Shown piece after piece: positions 36,696-45,686 of a stretch of DNA of 64,000 bases (positions are counted from its first letter, which is position 1; every line of letters begins with the position of its first letter). This DNA comes from an uncultured Mediterraneibacter sp. (GTDB lineage: Bacteria; Bacillota; Clostridia; Lachnospirales; Lachnospiraceae), in assembly GCF_934309415.1 (NCBI RefSeq), contig NZ_CAKRDI010000003.1, positions 1 through 64,000 on the forward strand, in the 5' to 3' direction. The notes under the pieces are model-generated. The model was given only the letters and a program-made list of their open reading frames with translations, searched no databases and was not told where the DNA came from. The translations under genes and the position numbers were made by a program.

Positions 36696-36815
36696 TTGCA
36701 GAAATGATTTTGCAAAATTGCAGAAAAAATTTTTAACAAAACAGAAGTAGTTTCATTGTAAATGGTCGATTTATTATTTTATAATTCCCCCGTAAAACGG
36801 GAAGAGGAGGCAGAC

Positions 36816-38720
36816 ATGTCAGAAAAACCAAAGTATTATATCACAACTGCGATTGCCTACACATCAGGTAAACCGCATATCGGAAACACATATGAGATCG
36901 TGCTTGCAGATGCAATCGCACGTTATAAGAGAAGTCAGGGATACGATGTATTCTTCCAGACAGGAACAGATGAGCATGGACAGAAGATCGAGCTCAAGGC
37001 AGAAGAAGCAGGAATTACACCAAAGGAATTCGTAGACAATGTATCCGGTGAGATCAAGAGAATCTGGGATCTGATGGATACTTCTTATGATAAATTTATC
37101 CGTACAACAGATGAAGATCATGAGAAACAGGTAAAGAAAATCTTCAAGAAAATGTACGCAAAGGGAGATATCTACAAAGGACATTACGAAGGAATGTACT
37201 GTACTCCATGTGAGTCTTTCTTCACAGAGTCTCAGCTTGTAGACGGAAAATGCCCGGACTGCGGACGCCCGGTACAGCCGGCAAAAGAGGAAGCATATTT
37301 CTTCAAAATGAGCAAATATGCAGATCGTCTGATCGATTATATCAATGAACATCCGGAATTTATTCAGCCGGTATCACGTAAAAACGAGATGATGAATAAC
37401 TTCCTTCTTCCGGGACTTCAGGATTTGTGTGTATCCAGAACATCCTTCAAGTGGGGAATTCCGGTTGATTTCGATCCGAAACATGTAGTTTATGTATGGC
37501 TGGATGCACTTACAAACTATATCACAGGAATCGGTTATGATGCAGACGGAGACAGTACAGAGCAGTTTAATAAATTATGGCCGGCTGACCTTCATCTGAT
37601 CGGTAAAGATATCATCCGTTTCCATACAATTTACTGGCCAATCTTCCTGATGGCGCTGGATCTTCCACTTCCGAAACAGGTATTTGGACATCCATGGTTG
37701 CTTCAGGGCGATGGTAAGATGAGTAAATCCAAAGGAAATGTACTTTATGCAGATGAGCTGGTAGATTTCTTTGGAGTAGATGCAGTACGTTATTTTGTAC
37801 TTCATGAGATGCCGTTTGAGAACGACGGAGTAATCTCCTGGGATCTGATGGTAGAGCGTCTGAATTCAGACCTTGCAAATACACTTGGAAACCTTGTAAA
37901 CCGTACAATTTCTATGACAAATAAATATTTTGGAGGAACTGTTTCTGATAAGGGTGTAACAGAAGATGTAGATGCAGAACTGAAAGCAGCAATTGAAAAT
38001 ACATCAAAAGCGGTTGATGCAAAGATGGCTGACTTAAGAGTTGCAGATGCAATCACAGAGATCTTTAATCTTTTCAAGAGATGCAACAAATATATTGATG
38101 AGACAACACCATGGGTACTTGGCAAAGATGAATCCAAGAAAGACCGTCTTTCAACCGTATTATGGAACCTGATCCAGGGAATCTCAGAAGGTGCAAGACT
38201 CCTTGAGCCATACATGCCTTCTACAAGCAAGAAGATTCTTGAGCAGCTTGGAAATGGACATGTAACAGAGAAACCGGAGATCCTGTTCCAGAGACTGGAT
38301 CTTGAAGAGGTAATGAAGAAAGTAGAAGAACTTCATCCTAAGAAAGTGGAAGAAGAGAAGAAAGAGGAAAATGTAATTGATATCGAGCCAAAAGATGAAA
38401 TTACATTTGATCAGTTTGGAGCAATGCAGTTCCAGGTTGGAGAGATCATTGCATGTGAAGCAGTGAAAAAATCTAAAAAACTTCTCTGTTCACAGGTGAA
38501 GATCGGAAGCCAGGTAAAACAGATCGTATCTGGAATCAAGGCACATTATACACCGGAAGAGATGGTTGGTAAGAAGGTAATGGTTCTTGTAAATCTGAAA
38601 CCGGCGAAGCTTGCAGGAGTTCTTTCAGAAGGTATGCTTCTGTGTGCAGAAGATGCAGACGGAAATCTTGCACTGATGACACCGGAGAAAGATATGCCGG
38701 CAGGAGCAGAAATCTGCTAG
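36816..38720 (+). CDS. metG: Methionyl-tRNA synthetase
   Basis: 634 aa, charges tRNA-Met. The class I signature appears as PHIGNTYE (~19-26), KMSKSKGN (~296-303) is the second ATP site, and the zinc-type cysteines CTPCESF and CPDCGRP (~129-152) are present. The C-terminal ~100 residues (FGAMQFQVGEIIACEAV onward) form the tRNA-binding EMAP/Trbp111 domain used for dimerisation. The ATG at 36816 follows GGAGG; an in-frame ATG at 36762 lacks a ribosome site. Transcription is controlled by the preceding T-box. Its TAG stop lies in CTAGAGCGTGTCT, the end of a family A repeat. Confidence 0.96.
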   Translation: MSEKPKYYITTAIAYTSGKPHIGNTYEIVLADAIARYKRSQGYDVFFQTGTDEHGQKIELKAEEAGITPKEFVDNVSGEIKRIWDLMDTSYDKFIRTTDEDHEKQVKKIFKKMYAKGDIYKGHYEGMYCTPCESFFTESQLVDGKCPDCGRPVQPAKEEAYFFKMSKYADRLIDYINEHPEFIQPVSRKNEMMNNFLLPGLQDLCVSRTSFKWGIPVDFDPKHVVYVWLDALTNYITGIGYDADGDSTEQFNKLWPADLHLIGKDIIRFHTIYWPIFLMALDLPLPKQVFGHPWLLQGDGKMSKSKGNVLYADELVDFFGVDAVRYFVLHEMPFENDGVISWDLMVERLNSDLANTLGNLVNRTISMTNKYFGGTVSDKGVTEDVDAELKAAIENTSKAVDAKMADLRVADAITEIFNLFKRCNKYIDETTPWVLGKDESKKDRLSTVLWNLIQGISEGARLLEPYMPSTSKKILEQLGNGHVTEKPEILFQRLDLEEVMKKVEELHPKKVEEEKKEENVIDIEPKDEITFDQFGAMQFQVGEIIACEAVKKSKKLLCSQVKIGSQVKQIVSGIKAHYTPEEMVGKKVMVLVNLKPAKLAGVLSEGMLLCAEDADGNLALMTPEKDMPAGAEIC

Positions 38721-38806
38721 AGCGTGTCTTAAAAATGCTTTCTGCAGTTTATGCATCCAATTATGCGGTATTTTACAGAAAGTCCTTTTTAAACAGATGC
38801 TGAAAA
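38717..38806 (+). repeat. Degenerate family A element overlapping the metG stop
   Basis: It begins CTAGAGCGTGTCTTAAAAAT, then GCTTTCTGCAG, as in the full element at 52111. The right part (TTACAGAAAGTCC, then TTTTTAAACAGATGC) is a decayed inverted end. The TAG of its first bases is the metG stop codon. Confidence 0.65.
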
Positions 38807-39147
38807 TTCGTGATGGGGAATTTGCAAATTACTTTGCGAGAAGAATTTGTGCAGAAATTAACAAAACCAATGTGCATGCAAATGTGTGTACATTGGTTTT
38901 TTCATTGCAAATATAGTCTTTTTCAGAAAATCAAAAGCATTTTGCGAGAGATTTTTGTCCTGATCTTTGTTAAAAAATAAACTTAACACTTTAAAATTTT
39001 TACACTTTAAAGTATTGAAGTTTTTAAAAAGTGATGATATACTGTACCTACGTTTTGGTAAAGGTTCAGATAAAATTGAGAGGACAGATAAAAGCTGTCA
39101 GGACTGAATCAGTACACATTTTGATGATATATAAAGGAGTAATACCA
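38721..39147 (+). other. Intergenic region between metG and aroE
   Basis: 427 bases with the family A remnant, a terminator (38863-38902) and an AT-rich stretch ahead of aroE. A TTAACACTTTAAAATTTTTA run near 38983-39002 precedes aroE, but a defined promoter was not identified. An in-frame ATG at 39031 is rejected as the aroE start. Confidence 0.7.
38863..38902 (+). terminator. Terminator downstream of metG
   Basis: An 11-base stem AAAACCAATGT/ACATTGGTTTT with a 16-base loop that contains TGCATGCA, followed by TT. Confidence 0.8.
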
Positions 39148-40029
39148 ATGGAAAGAAGAATTAACGGACATACAAAATTATACGCTTTGATCGGTTCACC
39201 GGTTGGACATTCAGGATCACCGGCAATGCAGAACTACAGCTTTGAAAAGCTTGGAATAGATGCAGCATACCTGGCATTTGATGTAACGGTGGAGCAGACA
39301 GCAAAGGCGCTGGAAGCATTCCGTACATTGAATGCAGGAGGATTCAATGTAACAATGCCATGTAAGACAGAAGTTGCAAGACTGGTAGACAGACTTTCAC
39401 CGGCAGCAGAACTGATCGGTGCATGTAACACAGTTGTCGTAGAAGAAGATGGAACGATGACAGGTCATATCACAGACGGCGTTGGATTTGTACGTAACCT
39501 GAAAGAGCATGGAGTAGAGATTAAAGATCAGAAGATCGTTGTCATCGGAACAGGCGGAGCTGCTACAGCAATCGCAGTTCAGGCAGCACTGGACGGAGTG
39601 GCGGAGATCGCAATCTTCAACAGAAAAGACGAGTTCTATGCAAATGGCGAAAAGACAGTAGAGAAGATTAAAAAAGCAGTTCCGACAATCGGAAAAGTAT
39701 TTATTGAAGATCTTGACAATACAGAAAAGCTGGCAGAAGTAGTTGCACAGAGTGACATTCTGATCAATGCGACACGTGCAGGAATGGCTCCGCTTCAGGA
39801 TGTGATGCCGGTACCGGAAGAGTTACTTCGTCCGGAGCTTGCCGTAGCAGATGTTGTTTACAATCCGCTTGAGACACTGCTTGTAAAGAAAGCCAAAGAA
39901 GCAGGATGTCGCGCAGCCATCGGTGGTATCGGAATGCTGTTATGGCAGGGAGCAGCCGCATTTGAGCTGTTCACAGGAAAAGAGATGCCGGTAGAAGAAG
40001 TAAAAGAGAAATTTTTCTCTGAAGCTTAG
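39148..40029 (+). CDS. aroE: Shikimate dehydrogenase family protein
   Basis: 293 aa. AroE reduces 3-dehydroshikimate to shikimate with NADPH in aromatic amino-acid synthesis. IGSPVGHSGSPAMQN (~15-29) is the substrate loop; the catalytic Lys is in NVTMPCKTEVA (~75) and the Asp in ITDGVGF (~111). The nucleotide-binding loop is VIGTGGAATA. The start at 39148 lies 8 bases after AAAGGAG. It stands alone with no other shikimate genes near, so a catabolic quinate/shikimate-type role cannot be excluded. Confidence 0.87.
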   Translation: MERRINGHTKLYALIGSPVGHSGSPAMQNYSFEKLGIDAAYLAFDVTVEQTAKALEAFRTLNAGGFNVTMPCKTEVARLVDRLSPAAELIGACNTVVVEEDGTMTGHITDGVGFVRNLKEHGVEIKDQKIVVIGTGGAATAIAVQAALDGVAEIAIFNRKDEFYANGEKTVEKIKKAVPTIGKVFIEDLDNTEKLAEVVAQSDILINATRAGMAPLQDVMPVPEELLRPELAVADVVYNPLETLLVKKAKEAGCRAAIGGIGMLLWQGAAAFELFTGKEMPVEEVKEKFFSEA

Positions 40030-40033
40030 ACAT

Positions 40034-40210
40034 GTTACTGTTCATTTCCATGTTGATTATTTCGCTGAATGATATGGAGAATGTATGTATTGTATTACTG
40101 TTCAGACCATAGATGTCACTTTACTGATTAGCTATGAGGATGCACGTTTTGAGTTACTGTTCACTCCCATGTCAATCACTCCGCTGATTGGCATGGAGGA
40201 TGCACGTTTT
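40034..40210 (+). repeat. Three tandem family B hairpin-1 modules
   Basis: Copies start near 40034, 40094 and 40153, a period of 59-60 bases. Each has (G)TTACTGTTCA, a 12-base imperfect stem, and GGATGCACGTTTTG or a variant. The third (TCCCATGTCAATCACTCCGC) is nearly identical to the one at 61332; the first is degenerate. They lie between aroE and the EamA gene. Confidence 0.75.
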
Positions 40211-40299
40211 GTCCTGAATGTATCCGAGTTTGAATTCTATTCTCCCTAAATGTTTATTTGTATGTTATTATAAAAGAATATTTTAGACAAAGGAAATAG

Positions 40300-41259
40300 A
40301 TGGAAATGAAACATAAAAGCTTAAATAATGCATTACTTATACTGACGGCTCTGATCTGGGGAAGCGCATTTGTTGCACAGAGCGTGGGAATGGATTACAT
40401 AGGACCGTTTACATTTAATGCAGTAAGAAATATACTGGGAGGGCTTGTGCTTCTCCCGGTTATTTATGTCATGAAAAGAAACCGGAAAAAGGCAGAAGGA
40501 GTGTCTTCAGATTACAGCGCGATCTCGAATGCAGATGGTCATTTGTCAGGATATTCCTCAAATTCTGGGGAAGAGCGAAAACAACTTCTTCTCGGCGGGA
40601 TTTGTTGTGGTATCTGTCTGATGGCGGGAAGTTCCCTGCAGCAGATTGGACTGCAGTATACCTCGCCCGGAAAAGGTGGTTTTATCACTGCGCTTTATAT
40701 GTTGATCGTACCGATTCTTGGCCTGTTTATCGGGAAAAGAGCAGGAATCAAAACATGGATCGGGGTTGTACTGGCAGTGATCGGGATGTATTTCCTATGC
40801 ATTACAGATGGGTTTTCTATTGCAAAAGGAGATTTTATAATTCTCCTTGCCTCTGTAGCATTTGCCTTTCACATTTTAGTGATTGATTATTTTTCAGAGC
40901 GGGCAGATGGAGTGAGCATGTCCTGTATTCAGTTCTTTGTCTGTGGAGTGTTGAGCATCTTCCAGATGTTTCTGGTGGAACATCCTACAGTAACAGGAAT
41001 TCTGCTGACATGGAAGCCGATTGCTTATACAGGAATTTTATCCAGCGGAGTAGGATATACGCTGCAGATCGTTGCACAAAAAAATACAGACCCGACAGTG
41101 GCATCTCTGCTCTTGAGTCTGGAATCTGTATTTTCAGTGTTGGCCGGCTGGCTTATATTAGGGGATCTTCTTTCAGGAAGAGAACTGTTTGGCTGTCTGC
41201 TTGTATTTATAGCGGTAATTTTGGCTCAGCTTCCTGAAAAACAATACTATAAACAATAG
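40300..41259 (+). CDS. EamA/DMT family transporter
   Basis: 319 aa with about ten membrane segments in two EamA repeats: LLILTALIWGSAFVAQSVGM (~11-30) opens the first, and ILLASVAFAFHILVIDYFSE (~185-204) opens the second. A hydrophilic Ser-rich loop (~70-95) separates helices 2 and 3. Members export amino acids, nucleosides or metabolites. AAAGGA precedes the ATG. A terminator follows immediately. Confidence 0.83.
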   Translation: MEMKHKSLNNALLILTALIWGSAFVAQSVGMDYIGPFTFNAVRNILGGLVLLPVIYVMKRNRKKAEGVSSDYSAISNADGHLSGYSSNSGEERKQLLLGGICCGICLMAGSSLQQIGLQYTSPGKGGFITALYMLIVPILGLFIGKRAGIKTWIGVVLAVIGMYFLCITDGFSIAKGDFIILLASVAFAFHILVIDYFSERADGVSMSCIQFFVCGVLSIFQMFLVEHPTVTGILLTWKPIAYTGILSSGVGYTLQIVAQKNTDPTVASLLLSLESVFSVLAGWLILGDLLSGRELFGCLLVFIAVILAQLPEKQYYKQ

Positions 41260-41260
41260 A

Positions 41261-41315
41261 AAAACTGCTGCTTTACGCATAGAGTATGATTGGTAAAGCG
41301 GCAGTTTTGTTTTTT
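41261..41315. terminator. Terminator between convergent EamA and HAD genes
   Basis: A 16-base stem 41261-41276/41293-41308 with one G-T pair (AAAACTGC...GCAGTTTT), then GTTTTTT. It clearly serves the plus strand; the A-run on the left may also let it work on the minus strand. Confidence 0.85.
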
Positions 41316-41324
41316 GCATAAACT

Positions 41325-41369
41325 CTAGAGTGTGTCCGAAAAATGTTTTCTGCAAGATATATGTCATAA
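41325..41369 (+). repeat. Family A end
   Basis: CTAGAGTGTGTCCGAAAAAT followed by GTTTTCTGCAAGATATATG matches the right end (reversed) of the full element at 52111-52276. It abuts the stop of the HAD gene on the other strand. Confidence 0.7.
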
Positions 41370-42179
41370 TTAGCGCATAAATTCATTAATCACATGAAGA
41401 ATTCCATCGTCATCATTTGACTTTGTGATGAAATCAGCACGTTCTTTGATGATTATCTGTGCATTCTCCATAGCAACGCCGAGACCGGCATATTCAATCA
41501 TGGAAAGATCATTAAAACCGTCACCACAGCAGATCATGGAATCTGCGGTCAGACCCAGGCTGTTCAGAAGTTTCTGGAGAGAATGGGCTTTATCTATGTT
41601 CTGCGGCATGATCTCAAGGAAAAATGGCTCAGAACGGTAAATATTCAGAAGTCCGTGATACTGAGCCTGCAGTTTTGGCATCAGTTCTTCCAGAAGAGCA
41701 GGTTCACCTGGAACAAGCAGTTTATTTACAGGAAAATCAAAGGCTGTCGGGAAATCTTCTACCGGACGGATGTTCATATGATTGATTGCAGCCTCTTTTT
41801 CAGTGAATTCGTTGGAGTTAATTCCAGAAAGAATTTCTGTATCTGAATAGGTGATCAGATCCAGTCCGTCATACGCACGAATTGTATTATAAATCGGACG
41901 AATCACTTCAGTTGGAATCGTACGGTTATAGACAATCTCTCCGGTGGAACAACGTGTGATACGAGCTCCATTGAAAGAAAGCATATATCCACCGTAATGT
42001 TTCATATCAAGTTCCTCGGCAAGAGGTGCAACACCATAGATCGGGCGGCCACTTGCGAGAACGACAATCTTTCCTTCCTGCTGAATTTCAATCAGTGCCT
42101 GACGAGTAGGTGCTGTGATTTCCTTTTTTGAATTGGTCAGTGTGCCGTCAAGATCCAGCACAAGTACTTGGTAATTCAT
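41370..42179 (-). CDS. Cof-type HAD phosphatase
   Basis: 269 aa. HAD motif I is LDLDGTLTNSKKE (~7-19), motif II VLASGRP (~39-45), motif III with the Lys (NIDKAHSLQKLL) and motif IV CCGDGFNDLSMIEYAG (~218-233). The large C2-type cap between motifs II and III marks the Cof/YidA group, which dephosphorylates sugar phosphates or flavin precursors. No operon partner is evident; the pncB gene lies upstream on the same strand, 116 bases away. Confidence 0.88.
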   Translation of the reverse strand: MNYQVLVLDLDGTLTNSKKEITAPTRQALIEIQQEGKIVVLASGRPIYGVAPLAEELDMKHYGGYMLSFNGARITRCSTGEIVYNRTIPTEVIRPIYNTIRAYDGLDLITYSDTEILSGINSNEFTEKEAAINHMNIRPVEDFPTAFDFPVNKLLVPGEPALLEELMPKLQAQYHGLLNIYRSEPFFLEIMPQNIDKAHSLQKLLNSLGLTADSMICCGDGFNDLSMIEYAGLGVAMENAQIIIKERADFITKSNDDDGILHVINEFMR

Positions 42180-42216
42180 AAATCTAAAAACTCCTTACAT
42201 AGATATGGGGATATGC

Positions 42217-42249
42217 GTTGCTGCTTACAGGTTCCCTGTGAACAGCAAT
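42217..42249 (+). repeat. Family B terminal hairpin
   Basis: GTTGCTGCTTACAGGTTCCC then TGTGAACAGCAAT: both arms of the third-hairpin stem have changed in parallel (GTTGCTG/CAGCAAT instead of GTTACTG/CAGTAAC), so pairing is conserved. Confidence 0.65.
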
Positions 42250-42253
42250 ATGT

Positions 42254-42286
42254 CCGGGGTAATCTGATTACTCCGGGCATTTTTTT
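42254..42286 (+). terminator. Plus-strand terminator-like hairpin
   Basis: CCGGGGTAATC/GATTACTCCGG then GCATTTTTTT. The T-run is on the plus strand although both flanking genes are on the minus strand. It may end an antisense or small transcript that includes the family B hairpin just before it. Confidence 0.5.
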
Positions 42287-42295
42287 GTGATTATT

Positions 42296-43744
42296 CTATT
42301 TATGTGCTTCATTCAGAAGACGTGTTTTGGTATCATATAATTTCTGTGACAGATCCACATAGACTTTATGAGGATTAAAGAGACGTTTTGTCTCATCCCA
42401 CAGAGTATCCTTTTCCCGACGACAGAATTCAGCAATCTCCTTTACAGATGGAGATTCATACTTGCATTCTCCGTGAAGGAAGATAGGAACAAGCAGTTCG
42501 CGCATTGTGTAGCTTCCACCTGGAAGCAGGGTTTTCTTCCATGTTGCATTTGGATCAAAGAGAAGAAGATCTTCGTCTGGATCGAATTTCTCATCAGCAA
42601 AGCAGATCAGATCAGCGCGGAGCATGCCGGTATCTTTGTCATAAATACGGTAGATAGTTTTATTTCCCGGATTTGTAATCTTTTCTGTATTTTCGGAAAT
42701 CTTGATCTTTGGAACAAACTCTCCCTCTGTATTCTGGATCGCGGCCAGCTTGTACACACCACCAAAAGACGGGCAGTCCTTGGATGTGATCAGATTCGTT
42801 CCGACACCCCAGGAGGAGATAGTAGCACCCTGCATCTTCAGGTCGTGGATCAGGAACTCATCCAGATCGTTGGAAGCGGCGATCACTGCATCGGTAAATC
42901 CGGCTTCGTCTAACATCTTACGGGCTTTCTTGGAAAGGTAAGCCAGATCTCCGGAGTCAAGACGGATACCGTAACTCTTTGGCTTGATTCCGGCTTCACG
43001 CATCTCAGTAAAGACACGGATTGCATTTGGCACACCGGATTTTAATGTATCGTAAGTATCTACGAGCAGTGTACATGCATCCGGATATAAACGGGCATAT
43101 TCTTTAAATGCGGTATATTCATCTTTGAATGTCATGATCCAGCTGTGTGCATGAGTTCCCATAACCGGAACATCAAACATCTCGCCGGCAAGTACGTTGG
43201 AAGTTCCCACGCATCCACCGATCACAGCAGCTCTTGCACCGTACAGCCCGGCATCCGGTCCCTGCGCACGGCGAAGACCAAATTCCATAATGCCGTCTCC
43301 CTGAGCAGCGTAGACCACGCGGGATGCCTTTGTGGCAATCAGACACTGATGATTCAGGATTGTAAGAATAGCAGTCTCTACAAGCTGTGCCTCCATGATC
43401 GGAGCAACCACTTTCAGAAGTGGTTCTCTTGGGAAGATAACACTTCCCTCCGGAATGGCATAGATATCACCGCTGAAATGGAATCCGCTCAGATAATGAA
43501 GAAAATCTTCGCTGAACAGTCCAAGTCCTCTCAGATAATCCACGTCTTCATAAGAAAAGTTCAGATTCTTAATATAGTCAATGACCTGATCAATGCCGGC
43601 CATAACAGAATAGCCGCCTTTGTTTGGATTCTCACGGAAGAATACATCAAATACAACGGTCTGATTCTCCTGTGTCTCAAAATATCCCTGCATCATTGTG
43701 AGTTCGTACAGGTCTGTCAGTAAAGTAAGGTTCTGTGCACTCAT
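42296..43744 (-). CDS. pncB: Nicotinate phosphoribosyltransferase
   Basis: 482 aa. It makes nicotinate mononucleotide from nicotinate and PRPP in the NAD salvage pathway. Family landmarks are LLTDLYELTMMQGYF (~8-22), EFGLRRAQGPDAG (~155-167) with the conserved His/Arg region, MGTHAHSWIMTF (~200-211) and YGIRLDSGDLAYLSK (~262-276). The start at 43744 (MSAQNL) follows AGAGGT by 7 bases; an upstream ATG at 43825 has no site. It is probably followed by the HAD gene on the same strand. Confidence 0.93.
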   Translation of the reverse strand: MSAQNLTLLTDLYELTMMQGYFETQENQTVVFDVFFRENPNKGGYSVMAGIDQVIDYIKNLNFSYEDVDYLRGLGLFSEDFLHYLSGFHFSGDIYAIPEGSVIFPREPLLKVVAPIMEAQLVETAILTILNHQCLIATKASRVVYAAQGDGIMEFGLRRAQGPDAGLYGARAAVIGGCVGTSNVLAGEMFDVPVMGTHAHSWIMTFKDEYTAFKEYARLYPDACTLLVDTYDTLKSGVPNAIRVFTEMREAGIKPKSYGIRLDSGDLAYLSKKARKMLDEAGFTDAVIAASNDLDEFLIHDLKMQGATISSWGVGTNLITSKDCPSFGGVYKLAAIQNTEGEFVPKIKISENTEKITNPGNKTIYRIYDKDTGMLRADLICFADEKFDPDEDLLLFDPNATWKKTLLPGGSYTMRELLVPIFLHGECKYESPSVKEIAEFCRREKDTLWDETKRLFNPHKVYVDLSQKLYDTKTRLLNEAHK

Positions 43745-44463
43745 ATATTTACCTCTTTTCAGTAGCTGGCTGAAATTCAGTAATGAATAACAGCCATTTA
43801 ACAAAATTACATTATATTGTCTCAATTATACAAAATTAGAGAAAGTAAATCAATTGTGGTTTTGAATAGCTTTTCTGATATTTTTAAAAGTAAAACTGAG
43901 GTTCTTAACAGATTTAAAGGATTTTTCGCGGGAATTCTGCGAGGATTTTGTATTATCGCATTGATTTCTTTATTGAAAACGCTTATGCTGTTCTTAGATA
44001 TGTCCGTAATATGAGTTCGGGTATGCAAAATGTAGGAATATTTTTCAGATATGCTCGTTACTGTTCAGACCATAGCTAATCACTTTGCTGATTAGCTATG
44101 AGGATGCACGTTTTGGCCTGAATGCATCTCGCCCATCGTCGCAGACGATTCTGAATGGCGAGATGCGTTACTGTTTGCAGCTTGCTGTGAACAGTAACAT
44201 ATGCTCTGAACGTGGGGAAATTTAAAATAAAATACATTGACAAGCAAAGGAAAGATAGATTAATCTATAGAATACTGAACAATCGGATTTAAAGGCAAAT
44301 GTACAAGACAGTTATTTGGCAGACACCGTATCAGAGTATGTTTGTTGGCTTCCGGTAATATTCCTGAAAAGAGAGCATAGCGACTGAGAGCTGCAGACAG
44401 GAATAAGAGGAAATAGATAATGAAAGAGATGCCATAAAATGAGATGGCAGAATGGAGTAGAGA
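43745..44463. other. Intergenic region between pncB and cvfB
   Basis: 719 bases between divergent genes. Apart from a full family B repeat (44057-44198), preceded by a family A-like end (ATTTTTCAGATATGCTC), nothing is recognised. A 65-codon open frame at 43817-44014 lacks a ribosome site and is not called. Confidence 0.7.
44057..44198 (+). repeat. Full family B three-hairpin repeat, copy 1
   Basis: 142 bases with terminal inverted repeats GTTACTGTTCA/TGAACAGTAAC. Hairpin 1 is a perfect 12-bp stem 44071-44082/44089-44100 (CATAGCTAATCA/TGATTAGCTATG). Hairpin 2 pairs GCATCTCGCC with GGCGAGATGC and has an inner ATCGTC/GACGAT arm. Hairpin 3 pairs GTTACTGTT with AACAGTAAC. Hairpin arms differ from those of copies at 54401 and 61332 by paired changes. 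Confidence 0.85.
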
Positions 44464-45291
44464 ATGAAATTAGGAGTAAAACAGGTACTTACAGTGGTAA
44501 AGATCGTAGACTTTGGAGTATATCTGGGAAGTGATGAAGAGAGAGTGCTTCTTCCAAAGAAGCAGGTTCCGGCAGATATCGAACTTGGGGATCCGATAGA
44601 AGTATTTCTTTATAAAGATTCTTCAGACCGTATGATTGCTACAACAAACGAGCCAAAGATCACACTTGGAGAACTGGCGGTTCTGACAGTAGCAGATGTG
44701 GGAAGAATGGGTGCATTCCTGGACTGGGGACTTGAGAAAGATCTGTTTCTGCCTTTCAAAGAACAGACAGAGAAAGTAGAAAAGGGAGATAGATGTCTTG
44801 TAAGTCTGTATGTGGACAAGAGTGAGAGACTTTGTGCAACAATGAAGATCTATCATCTTCTGAGTACAGATTCACCATATGAAAAAGATGATACAGTAAA
44901 AGGTACTGTTTATGAAGTAAACCGTGAGATCGGAGCTTTCGTGGCAGTAGATAATAAATATTCTGCATTGGTTCCGAAGCGTGAGATGTATGGAAGAATG
45001 TATCCGGGACAGGAAATCGAGGCACGTGTTGCAGCGGTAAAAGAAGATGGAAAACTGGATCTTAGTATCCGTGGAAAGATCCCGGAGCAGATGGATAAAG
45101 ATGCTGAGCTGATCCTGGAATGCATCGAAACATGTGGTGGAAAACTTCCGTTTACAGATAAGGCAGATCCTGAGAGAATCAAGGCAGAAATGGGGATGAG
45201 CAAGGCCGCATTTAAGCGTGCAGTAGGACGTCTCCTGAAACAGAAAAAGATTCAGATTAAAGAGGATGGAATCTACTTGCAATCCTTATAA
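44464..45291 (+). CDS. cvfB: S1 RNA-binding domain protein, CvfB family
   Basis: 275 aa. Repeated S1-like OB folds (~1-60; ~65-130 with VADVGRMGAFLDWGLEKDLF; ~140-205 with GTVYEVNREIGAFVAVDNKY) are followed by a C-terminal winged helix (MSKAAFKRAVGRLLKQKKI). This is the architecture of CvfB/YitL, an RNA-binding regulator known from staphylococci. Cytoplasmic. It starts about 150 bases before a small HPr-like gene on the same strand. Confidence 0.87.
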   Translation: MKLGVKQVLTVVKIVDFGVYLGSDEERVLLPKKQVPADIELGDPIEVFLYKDSSDRMIATTNEPKITLGELAVLTVADVGRMGAFLDWGLEKDLFLPFKEQTEKVEKGDRCLVSLYVDKSERLCATMKIYHLLSTDSPYEKDDTVKGTVYEVNREIGAFVAVDNKYSALVPKREMYGRMYPGQEIEARVAAVKEDGKLDLSIRGKIPEQMDKDAELILECIETCGGKLPFTDKADPERIKAEMGMSKAAFKRAVGRLLKQKKIQIKEDGIYLQSL

Positions 45292-45342
45292 AAACAGGTA
45301 TAATAAGCAGTAGAAGTGCGTAGAAGTCAGAACGTAAAACAG

Positions 45343-45374
45343 TTGCTGTTCGCAGACAATCTGCAGGCAGTAAT
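45343..45374 (+). repeat. Family B terminal hairpin remnant
   Basis: GTTGCTGTTCGCAGACAATC then TGCAGGCAGTAAT resembles hairpin 3 of family B (GTTACTGTTTGCAGG...AACAGTAAC). It lies between cvfB and the HPr-like gene. Confidence 0.5.
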
Positions 45375-45443
45375 GGAAAACACACTTTGGGGCAACATGT
45401 TTCAACATAAGAAAAGATCAAGAAAAAAGGAAGGAGTAATATC

Positions 45444-45686
45444 ATGAAGGTTCAGAATATTACAGATATCGAAGGATTTTTTAAAGTAGTTGATTCCTGC
45501 ACAGGAAGAGTAGAGCTTGTAACAGGAGAAGGAGACAGACTGAATCTGAAATCCAAACTTTCTCAGTATGTATCTATGGCGAATATTTTCTCAAACGGAG
45601 AGATCCCGGAATTGGAGATCATCGCATATGAGAAAGAAGATACAGACAGACTGATCAAGTTCATGATGGATGGTGGAGACAGATAA
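45444..45686 (+). CDS. Small HPr-like protein lacking the phospho-histidine
   Basis: 80 aa. The pattern (MKVQNITDIEGFFKVVDSC, then VELVTGEGDRLNLKSKLSQY, then ELEIIAYEKEDTDRLIKFM) resembles the beta-alpha fold of the PTS phosphocarrier HPr, with the KSKLSQY helix where HPr has its regulatory Ser helix. No histidine exists in the protein, so normal PTS phosphotransfer is excluded. AAAGGAAGGAG precedes the ATG, a strong ribosome site. It lies 250 bases before dnaE. Function is unknown; the fold call is by eye. Confidence 0.6.
   Translation: MKVQNITDIEGFFKVVDSCTGRVELVTGEGDRLNLKSKLSQYVSMANIFSNGEIPELEIIAYEKEDTDRLIKFMMDGGDR

Noticed and set aside
39031..39147. Extended start of aroE
   Set aside because: The extension lacks a ribosome site and does not resemble AroE; the ATG at 39148 with AAAGGAG starts directly before the family's N-terminal substrate loop.
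40034..40210. Three regularly spaced repeats that could be taken for a short CRISPR array
   Set aside because: The period of about 60 bases is made of a degenerate hairpin module that recurs singly elsewhere. There are no unique spacers between exact repeats and no cas genes.
43817..44014. 65-codon open frame between pncB and cvfB
   Set aside because: No ribosome site, AT-rich non-coding composition, and no resemblance to any protein.
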